Shown here in pieces: positions 1 to 5,794 of a stretch of DNA of 7,934 nucleotides. The notes under the pieces are model-generated. The model made no database searches. It was not told the origin of the DNA and worked only from the letters and a program-made list of their open reading frames with translations. The DNA is taken from positions 1 to 7,934 of the forward strand of contig JALOQQ010000043.1 in the NCBI GenBank assembly GCA_025453315.1, given 5' to 3'. The stretch is from Planctomycetota bacterium. GTDB lineage: Bacteria > Patescibacteriota > Patescibacteriia > Patescibacteriales > UBA12465. Position 1 is the stretch's first letter, and the number at the start of each line of letters is the position of its first letter. The translations under genes were made by a program, and so were the position numbers.

Positions 1-90
1 CCCTGCGTGACTTGTTAAGTATCGCGTCATTCATCCCCGCACTCGGGCGGCTGCGCCGCACAATGAATCCTCGTGCGGGGTTTCCTGACA
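1..90. repeat. GC-rich palindromic intergenic element (REP-like)
   Basis: In the first 80 bases 50 are G or C, far above the surrounding AT-rich DNA. The core is an 8-bp inverted repeat: CCCCGCAC at 35-42 pairs with GTGCGGGG at 73-80. Inside it lies a second hairpin, GCGGC (47-51), loop TGC, GCCGC (55-59). CCGCAC at 56-61 could pair with the same right arm, so two folds compete. ATTCAT (29-34) and ATGAAT (63-68) form another inverted pair. No convincing gene is present. The layout resembles dispersed palindromic repeats of other bacteria, but copy number cannot be judged from one window. It could instead be the 3' end of a structured RNA lying to the left. Confidence 0.45.
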
Positions 91-96
91 TTACAA

Positions 97-130
97 AAAG
101 GTTGAACCACGGTTCAACCTTTATTTTTTT
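97..130. terminator. Bidirectional intrinsic terminator
   Basis: AAAGGTTGAACC (97-108) and GGTTCAACCTTT (111-122) are perfect inverted repeats separated by AC. In RNA this gives an 11-bp stem with a four-base loop. On the plus strand it is followed by TATTTTTTT, a strong U-tract that would stop a transcript entering from the left of the window. On the minus strand it is followed by five T, so it can also end the operon whose last stop codon is at 211-213. A weaker AT-rich hairpin (ATAGTT 171-176, AACTAT 181-186), followed by TTTT on the minus strand, lies closer to that stop and may help. The remaining bases 131-210 hold only this hairpin and a short palindrome, ATAACGTTAT, at 131-140. Confidence 0.85.
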
Positions 131-210
131 ATAACGTTATTTGAGAAATTCCGGAGTTTAGTGCCAGAAAATAGTTAATAAACTATAATTTTAAACCTTA
201 TTTAATAAAA

Positions 211-3200
211 TTAATATTGAAACAAATCTATTATTTCCTCTTTAGTTAAAGCACCACGCCAAACGCCTATTTCATCTAAATCATAAAAAAAGTTTTCATT
301 ACTAATATTTAAACTAATTATTCCGGGATTGGACCAAACCACATCTTGTTTTATTTTTTCACTGCCATCAATATAAAGATAAAATTGATGTTGAGTTGAA
401 TTATAAACTATAACAACATGGTGCCACCTATCATCTTTTGGTAAAAAAGCTGTGCTTAAATTTATTTCTTGACCATCAATAACAACTATTGGATGAAACA
501 TAGAAAGTACTAATCCTAAATTTTGCCCACTAGTAGTTTCTAAATTTATCTTGCCACGACCTTCCTCGGGATAAGCTGAATTGCGCCACCAAAAATCTAA
601 AGAAATACTGGAATTAGTAATTGGTTGTAAAAAAGAAGTTCTTAAAACTTCATTCCCCTTATTAATTCTTAAAGCTAAATCATTTTTACCATAAACCTTT
701 TCACTACCTAAAACAAAATTTATATTATTACTGCCAACCCTATCCTGAGCCAAATCACTATTCTGATCAGAAAAATCCCAATAATGCAAAAGAGAGGCTG
801 ATTCGCTTTCCGAAGGAACTAGAGCTGGATAAAGCGGAAGATTGGATTTATATAATACACTAGCCATTTCTTTAGTAATAGCACTTTGCCATAAACCAAT
901 CTCATCAATTAAATTATAATTATTATCTCCCTTAATTTCAAAAGAATCGATATTAGAGACAGGTTTATCTAAATTTTTCTTCAGCAACTCTCGACCATCA
1001 TTATAAAGGGCAAAATATCTTCCTTCATTACTAACAGCCAAAATTAATTGATGCCACTTATTATCATAAGGCAAAGTAAAACCATTCTCACGATAAGAAC
1101 CCAGCGCTCCAACAAAATCAGTATAATAAGGAAAAAAAGATATCTTGATTATTGGTTGATCGCTATTATTATTTAAAGATAAATAAAAACGAGAATTATC
1201 AGCTAAAAATTTATAAGACAACGATACGGAAAAAGTTCCGTCATTAAGCGCTGTCGGCAGATTGGTTTTTAAAGCACTATATTTATAATATTGTTTTAAG
1301 GCGCAACCCCACTTACCCACTTCCCAAGTATTACTACCTTTAATTAACTGGGCCTTAGTAGACAAAGCATTATCTAAAATATCACCACCACATTCATCAA
1401 AATGCCAAATATAAGCTAAATCGGGACTTTCAAGACCATAATACTGAGTTAAAGATTGGCTTGTCTCATCTATTAAATCAGAATTATTGGAATTAGAAAC
1501 GAACTCGGTATTAGTACCAGAATTATTATTAGTGTTAGAACTAGCAGTAACATCAGTATTGGTAATAGAATTATTACTATTAATATCAGAATTAGTAACG
1601 ATATTAGTAGCAACACTACCGGAATCATTGTTAACAACAATACTGTTAGAATTAGTATTTACTTCATTTTGCGCCGTGTTATTTGCTACTGTATTTTGTT
1701 CAGTTGTACTATTTTGATTATTTTGTAAATAATTTTCGGCAGTCGCAGTGTTATCAACCACTTCATTAGTATTAGTTAAAGTACTGATTAATAAAAAATC
1801 TTTACTATTATCATCGCTATCATAACATTCACTTTTATTATAATCACTGCCACCAAAACTCATACTAGAAACAGTGGAATTAATCTTAACTTTACGACGC
1901 AAAAAATAATAATCAGTAATTTCTGGAGCCGGTGCTAAACCTTCAAAATATTTTGCTTCTGGTCCATAACCAAGCTTATCTAAAATATCCATATCCGTAT
2001 CAGAGCTAATAGCATCTTTTCCTAAATAGACTGTATAATCAGCACTATTAAAACTGAAGTCATCGCGCTTGGCAATAGCTTGAGCTTGATTTTTGATTTC
2101 ACTACTAGCATTAATACTAGTAATACTATAATAACTTTTAGCCGCTATAACCGTGCCCCCAGGATAGTCACCATCATCAATATTGCCTAGTCGAATCATA
2201 ATTGATGGGTCGCTGGCGGTTTTAGCTTTTTCTAAGCGATAACCAGAAGCTAAATCAATGGCTTCATTATTGGGATTATATAATTCAATAATATCATCAG
2301 TTCCGGTTGTAAAAATAGCACTGATTAAAATTTTTAACATAGCTTTTTCTGCTGGGTTAACGGCTTGATCTATTACACTATTTTGTTGATTGGTGTTAAT
2401 TGAATCATTACTTATATTAGAATTATTAACAGAATTAGCCCTCAAACTATTACTATTTTGATTAATAATTGTGCTGGGTACTTGATTATTAGATGCTAAG
2501 TTATTATTAGATGTTGGGTTAATTGTCGTCTTGCTTGAAGAAACTAAAATCGGACTATGAACCGGACTAGAAACTTTAACAGCAGAAGTAACTCCCAGCG
2601 GCTGTGCTAATGATAAAGATGATAAATTATTATTAAGAGTTGTTTTGGGAATAGTAGCTTTGGTGGTCGTCGACGGAATGGTAGTTTTTTTATCAATATT
2701 TTTTTTAGTTGTAGTATTCTTAACAAGCGTTTTTTTAGTTGTTGCTTTTTTAGTGGTAGTTTTTTTAACAGTGCTCTTTTTATTAGCAGTCTGACTAATA
2801 GATTTAGTAGAAGAAGAATTATCATCTTCCAACAAACCAGGATTAATATTATTGTCTTGAGACATCACAATGACATTATCATTATTATTAAACATTTCTT
2901 TAATACGGGTAGTGATGGCTAGTAATTTTTCTTTAGCTTTAGTAATAATTTTTTTACTGCCAACACCAATTTTTTGTCCTAATTGCTTAATTGCAGAAAT
3001 TGGGTTATTAATAAATGTCCAACGACTTAGTAGGGACAAAATTGGTGTCTTCCCTCTTATTTCTTCGGAATTAAAATTATTAGATAATTGAATATCAACT
3101 TTTACATCATCTAAGCCTGGTTGAAAAAACTGAGTTTGGGGAAAGAAAAAATAACGTTCTCCATTTTGTTCTAATCCAGCATTAAAACCAAAAACTTCTG

Positions 3201-3864
3201 GAGCTGGTAAGGCAGTCTTAGTTTCGCGGTCAATTTTAGAATATTCTTTAATTTTAGAAAAACAATCTCCCTTCTGATTGTAAATGCTAATATTATCAAA
3301 GCCGTCTGGCGTAATATTAATCGCATAATTATTAACATTATATTCTAAACGAGAAATATTTTGCGGATTGGCAATATTGGCGCTTTCATATATTTTTTCA
3401 GTTAAACCAACACAAATCCATTCTCCGCTCTTCGGCCCTTTTTGCTTAGTAAAATTAAAATCATAAGCCAAGCCACTTTCAGCTAAATTACTGGCTAACT
3501 TTATTACCTTTTCTCTTTGCACTTCAGTTAAATTGTGAGGAATTTTAGCGCCAATTAATTTCTCACCGCTACTTTCATTAATAAAATATTTAGCAGGCAC
3601 TTTTCTTATTCCACCGGGTAAAGCTTCAACAATATAATCAATTCCCTTTTCCTTACCAATATAAATGGCTACATGACCAGTATAAATATCTTTTAAGATA
3701 CTATTTTCAATCTTTAATAACTTGTCAGTATTATAACCATAAGCTTGACCATTATTAGAAGTGCGGAATAAAAGAGTGCCTAGAGGCATAGCAGAAGAAA
3801 TGTTGGGTAAACTCCAAAAAGCTAAAACCAACAACATTCCACAAAAAAATAATATTTTTTTCAT
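211..3864 (-). CDS. Exported multidomain protein: permuted papain-like (NlpC/P60-type) hydrolase, lamin-tail domain, two LamG domains
   Basis: The product has 1217 residues. Residues 1-25 form a signal peptide (KK, hydrophobic core, cleavage after SSA). Residues 26-190 read as a circularly permuted papain-like/NlpC-P60 (YiiX-type) domain: GTLLFRT near 29, YTGHVAIYIG at 61-70 with His64, VEALPGG with Glu80, and GEWICVGL with Cys151. The likely catalytic His, polar residue and Cys are all present. A conserved-looking region to about 290 follows (NGERYFFFPQTQF at 234-246). Next come a Lys/Thr then Asn/Ser linker (about 345-500), a lamin-tail domain (about 507-690; ILISAIF, DDIIELYNPNN), an Asn/Ser/Thr linker (about 700-805), and two LamG/ConA-like jelly rolls (about 815-1008 and 1024-1217). 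Each jelly roll ends in a DEIGxW...TKE signature. There is no LPxTG motif or C-terminal membrane helix, so the anchoring mode is unknown. The ATG has no Shine-Dalgarno sequence and lies 15 nt after the upstream stop, suggesting coupled translation. Substrate unknown: a peptidoglycan peptide bond, amide or lipid ester are all possible for this fold. Confidence 0.85.
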   Translation of the reverse strand: MKKILFFCGMLLVLAFWSLPNISSAMPLGTLLFRTSNNGQAYGYNTDKLLKIENSILKDIYTGHVAIYIGKEKGIDYIVEALPGGIRKVPAKYFINESSGEKLIGAKIPHNLTEVQREKVIKLASNLAESGLAYDFNFTKQKGPKSGEWICVGLTEKIYESANIANPQNISRLEYNVNNYAINITPDGFDNISIYNQKGDCFSKIKEYSKIDRETKTALPAPEVFGFNAGLEQNGERYFFFPQTQFFQPGLDDVKVDIQLSNNFNSEEIRGKTPILSLLSRWTFINNPISAIKQLGQKIGVGSKKIITKAKEKLLAITTRIKEMFNNNDNVIVMSQDNNINPGLLEDDNSSSTKSISQTANKKSTVKKTTTKKATTKKTLVKNTTTKKNIDKKTTIPSTTTKATIPKTTLNNNLSSLSLAQPLGVTSAVKVSSPVHSPILVSSSKTTINPTSNNNLASNNQVPSTIINQNSNSLRANSVNNSNISNDSINTNQQNSVIDQAVNPAEKAMLKILISAIFTTGTDDIIELYNPNNEAIDLASGYRLEKAKTASDPSIMIRLGNIDDGDYPGGTVIAAKSYYSITSINASSEIKNQAQAIAKRDDFSFNSADYTVYLGKDAISSDTDMDILDKLGYGPEAKYFEGLAPAPEITDYYFLRRKVKINSTVSSMSFGGSDYNKSECYDSDDNSKDFLLISTLTNTNEVVDNTATAENYLQNNQNSTTEQNTVANNTAQNEVNTNSNSIVVNNDSGSVATNIVTNSDINSNNSITNTDVTASSNTNNNSGTNTEFVSNSNNSDLIDETSQSLTQYYGLESPDLAYIWHFDECGGDILDNALSTKAQLIKGSNTWEVGKWGCALKQYYKYSALKTNLPTALNDGTFSVSLSYKFLADNSRFYLSLNNNSDQPIIKISFFPYYTDFVGALGSYRENGFTLPYDNKWHQLILAVSNEGRYFALYNDGRELLKKNLDKPVSNIDSFEIKGDNNYNLIDEIGLWQSAITKEMASVLYKSNLPLYPALVPSESESASLLHYWDFSDQNSDLAQDRVGSNNINFVLGSEKVYGKNDLALRINKGNEVLRTSFLQPITNSSISLDFWWRNSAYPEEGRGKINLETTSGQNLGLVLSMFHPIVVIDGQEINLSTAFLPKDDRWHHVVIVYNSTQHQFYLYIDGSEKIKQDVVWSNPGIISLNISNENFFYDLDEIGVWRGALTKEEIIDLFQY
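1465..1731 (-). repeat. Asn/Ser/Thr-rich low-complexity linker within the LamG protein gene
   Basis: This encodes residues about 712-800 of the 1217-residue protein and is almost entirely Asn, Ser, Thr, Val and Gln (for example NNNSGTNTEF). It separates the lamin-tail domain from the first LamG domain. The DNA is made of imperfect trinucleotide runs rich in ATT and AGT read on the plus strand. It is probably a flexible extracellular spacer. Confidence 0.7.
2653..2781 (-). repeat. Lys/Thr-rich repeat linker (TTKK-like units)
   Basis: This encodes residues about 362-404, built from short degenerate TTKK or TTTKKx units. On the plus strand it appears as recurring T-runs broken by AGTTGT or AGTGGT. 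The basic, extended stretch follows the hydrolase region and begins a longer linker that runs to the lamin-tail domain. A basic spacer of this kind could bind acidic wall polymers or nucleic acid, but that is inference. The simple-sequence DNA is a likely site of length variation. Confidence 0.7.
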
Positions 3865-3879
3865 AAATTTTTTAGCTAA

Positions 3880-4818
3880 TTAATGATTTTTTAGATCGCC
3901 CTCCTGAACACGATATTCATTCCATTCTGCTTCCGATATCTGAGGAAAAACATAATTATTTTTATATTCTCTAATAAGAAAATCCGTTATAAAATAACGA
4001 CTAAAAACATCTAATTTTGCATTATTTTGAGAATTTACAAAATAATTTAAAATTTTTCCGGAATTAAGCGGTATCAGGTCGGCTAAAAGAAAAATAATAT
4101 TTTTACGTAAATATTTATTTGTTGTCTCAGTATCAACTAAAAGAATTAATCGTTCTTGATAATTTTCAGTAAAATATAAATTTTTATTAATAATATTGCT
4201 TAAAGCACTAAGAGCTTTAATTTTAACTGACAAATTAGAGGCTTGTTCTAAAAGAAAAAAATAAAGTGTAAACCATTTATCATCATTGGATTTCATTAAT
4301 AAGTTAAGACGTTCGAGTTGCTCAATCTCGGAAAGTTTTAAAGAGCTTAATTCTTGAGCGATGGTAGAAAAAAATTTTTTATTATCCAAGCTATCATTAA
4401 ATAAACTAATTTCTCCCCGTAAAGCTAAATCCATTTTATTATTATTTAAATAATCTTGTAGATATTCTGGTTTTAAGTTAGCTTGTTTTAAGACTAATAA
4501 TAATTCTCTTTTGAAAATTAAATCTTCTTTAGAGTCTAATAAAATTAAACGCATTTTTTCTAATAACTTTGTATTATTATTTTTTAAGTTAACAACCAAT
4601 TTATTCCGTTCTTCAATTCTCTTCAAGAAGCAAAGTTCATGACAAGCTTCTTCGTTTTTTAAGAGAAGACGTAAAGAATTTAAAGCTTGATGATTATAGC
4701 CATAAATCATAGCCTCAACCCTAGCTGGACTAAGGCAATATAAGCCAATAGTGACAAAAGGCACGATAATTAAAGCTAATAAAAATAAACCCTTAGCTTT
4801 TAGTAATTTTTTAAGCAT
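3880..4818 (-). CDS. Exported alpha-helical protein of unknown function, operon partner of the LamG protein
   Basis: I do not recognise this family. From the ATG at 4818 the product has 312 residues. The reading frame is open to a GTG at 4851, which would add 11 residues, but I prefer the ATG. It puts a Lys-rich start (MLKKLLKAKG) directly before a hydrophobic core, making a typical signal peptide with likely cleavage after VEA at about residue 36. It also has AGGG 9 nt upstream. The mature part is rich in Leu, Lys, Asn and Glu and reads as successive amphipathic helices, possibly a HEAT-like solenoid, although no repeat consensus is clear. There are two Cys early in the mature chain (ACHELC, Cys59 and Cys63), which could form a disulfide. 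No catalytic motif is seen. The stop is 15 nt before the next gene's start, so the two are probably co-transcribed and may act together outside the membrane. Confidence 0.75.
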   Translation of the reverse strand: MLKKLLKAKGLFLLALIIVPFVTIGLYCLSPARVEAMIYGYNHQALNSLRLLLKNEEACHELCFLKRIEERNKLVVNLKNNNTKLLEKMRLILLDSKEDLIFKRELLLVLKQANLKPEYLQDYLNNNKMDLALRGEISLFNDSLDNKKFFSTIAQELSSLKLSEIEQLERLNLLMKSNDDKWFTLYFFLLEQASNLSVKIKALSALSNIINKNLYFTENYQERLILLVDTETTNKYLRKNIIFLLADLIPLNSGKILNYFVNSQNNAKLDVFSRYFITDFLIREYKNNYVFPQISEAEWNEYRVQEGDLKNH

Positions 4819-4827
4819 AAATTGTTG

Positions 4828-4836
4828 CCCTGCTCC
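4828..4836 (-). promoter_or_regulatory. Ribosome-binding site supporting the ATG at 4818
   Basis: On the minus strand GGAGCAGGG precedes the ATG at 4818, with 9 nt between AGGG and the start codon. The upstream GTG alternative at 4851 has no comparable purine stretch at a suitable distance. This supports the 312-residue form over the 323-residue form. Confidence 0.5.
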
Positions 4837-4867
4837 GGTAAAATAGTTCACCTAAGACAAGAGCCTT

Positions 4868-4894
4868 AATATATAATTACTTTTAGACTAACAA
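4868..4894 (-). promoter_or_regulatory. Possible promoter of the two-gene surface operon
   Basis: On the minus strand TTGTTA (4894-4889) lies 15 nt before TATATT (4873-4868). The spacer is short for a sigma-70 promoter, so this is a weak call. Transcription would begin near 4860. That leaves a leader of about 40 nt before the ATG at 4818 and almost none before the GTG at 4851, which is a further reason to prefer the ATG. Confidence 0.35.
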
Positions 4895-5011
4895 GAGGTG
4901 GCTAAAACAAAATTAAAAATGAAATAGAAAACTATTTGGTTTTTTCTAAAACAAATTTAATTTTTCTTTTTAATTAATCTCTATAAAAAGTTTAAATTAT
5001 ATATTTTTTGC

Positions 5012-5040
5012 TTTACCAATCTTAGAATTACTCTTATAAT
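5012..5040 (+). promoter_or_regulatory. Sigma-70-type promoter of greA
   Basis: TTTACC (5012-5017) matches four of six bases of the -35 consensus. It lies 17 nt before a perfect TATAAT (5035-5040). Transcription would begin near 5047, giving a leader of about 45 nt. The leader has no visible riboswitch or strong hairpin. The rest of the 4852-5091 gap is AT-rich and low in complexity, with no other supported feature beyond the opposing weak promoter. Confidence 0.65.
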
Positions 5041-5091
5041 GAATACAGAACAGATAATTAAGTATTTTAAAAAATAAACTAACTCTTAAAC

Positions 5092-5589
5092 ATGCAAGTA
5101 CCAATCAGAAAACCAAGCAAATACTCTAATATAAAACCAGATCCTCATTTAACCGAGGAAAAATTTAAAGAACTTAAAGCTAAATTAGACAAACTACTAA
5201 AAAACCGCCCCCAGGCGGCTGAAGAAGTAAAAAGGTTGGCTGAAATGGGTGACTTTTCAGAAAATGCGGGCTACCAATTAGCTAAAGGGCGTTTAAGAGG
5301 AATGAATCAAAGAATCCTAGATATAGAAGAACACTTGAATAAAGCTATTATTATTAAACCTATAGTTAATAAAGAAAGAGTGGAGTTGGGGCATAAAGTT
5401 ACTATCGAGACTAAGGGGCAACAAAAAACTTATTTAATTTTAGGCTCTTCAGAAACAAATCCTTTGCAAGGAATCATTTCGCATAATTCTCCAATCGGCT
5501 CAGCGTTAATTGGAAGAAAACTTGGTGAAATGATTAAAATACATTTAGCTGATAAAGAAGTGGAATACAAAATAGTGAGAATAGAATAG
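5092..5589 (+). CDS. greA: Transcription elongation factor GreA
   Basis: GreA enters the secondary channel of backtracked RNA polymerase and stimulates cleavage of the extruded 3' RNA so that elongation resumes. The 165 residues are close to the usual GreA length. Residues about 20-90 form the N-terminal coiled coil. Its tip, EMGDFSENAGY at 51-61, carries the acidic pair Asp54 and Glu57, equivalent to the metal-binding Asp41 and Glu44 of the Escherichia coli protein. Residues about 98-165 form the FKBP-like C-terminal domain, with the hallmark ISHNSPIGSALIGRKLGE at 129-146. Before the coiled coil there is an extra stretch of about 18 residues starting MQVPIRKP, a form I associate with CPR GreA proteins. 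No Shine-Dalgarno sequence precedes the ATG, so initiation is probably on an AT-rich leader. The gene is monocistronic, with its own promoter and terminator. Confidence 0.95.
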   Translation: MQVPIRKPSKYSNIKPDPHLTEEKFKELKAKLDKLLKNRPQAAEEVKRLAEMGDFSENAGYQLAKGRLRGMNQRILDIEEHLNKAIIIKPIVNKERVELGHKVTIETKGQQKTYLILGSSETNPLQGIISHNSPIGSALIGRKLGEMIKIHLADKEVEYKIVRIE

Positions 5590-5611
5590 ATATTAAAAAA
5601 TTTAAAATACT

Positions 5612-5638
5612 AAAAACTGTCTAAATGACAGTTTTTTT
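5612..5638 (+). terminator. Intrinsic terminator of greA
   Basis: AAAAACTGTC (5612-5621) and GACAGTTTTT (5627-5636) form a perfect 10-bp stem with loop TAAAT. The T-run continues to 5638. It begins 22 nt after the greA stop. On the minus strand the same hairpin is followed by only a short T-run, so it may also act as a backstop for the convergent gene. A third copy of the arm, AACTGTCA at 5649-5656, could pair with TGACAGTT at 5626-5633 as an alternative hairpin. Confidence 0.9.
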
Positions 5639-5732
5639 GCACTCAAATAACTGTCACGTACAATAAACTTCCTCCCCTATTTAGAAACGACTATTTAACA
5701 AAATAAATCATCGTATTAAATTTCGCTATTAC

Positions 5733-5762
5733 AAAAATCCCCCGCTGATAAAAGCGAGGGAT
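5733..5762 (-). terminator. Intrinsic terminator of the propeller protein gene
   Basis: ATCCCCCGCT (5737-5746) and AGCGAGGGAT (5753-5762) pair at nine of ten positions around a six-base loop. On the minus strand the stem is followed by TTTTTG. It begins about 32 nt after the stop at 5795-5797, so it ends the minus-strand gene. Between this and the greA terminator (5639-5732) I see only AT-rich DNA with no gene. Confidence 0.8.
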
Positions 5763-5794
5763 AATTTGATTGTTTTTTATTCGAGTTCAAATCC

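Noticed and set aside
14..118. Integron attC-like core sites (GTTAAGT at 14-20, GTTGAAC and GTTCAAC at 101-118)
   Set aside because: The order and spacing do not match an attC site. The latter two are simply the arms of the terminator palindrome, and no integrase is visible.
3..134. Plus-strand frame open from the window edge to a stop at 132-134
   Set aside because: It runs through the terminator hairpin and its T-run, so the open frame is most likely chance in the GC-rich palindrome.
1487..1717. Plus-strand open frame of 76 codons
   Set aside because: It lies antisense to the Asn/Ser/Thr linker of the LamG protein. Its Leu/Val-rich product is just the complement of AT-rich simple sequence.
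2870..3091. Plus-strand open frame of 73 codons
   Set aside because: It is antisense to a well-supported part of the 1217-residue protein and shows no ribosome-binding site or recognisable domain.
4819..4851. GTG at 4851 as start of the helical exported protein
   Set aside because: It would place 11 polar residues before a normal signal peptide, lacks a ribosome-binding site, and would sit almost at the predicted transcription start.
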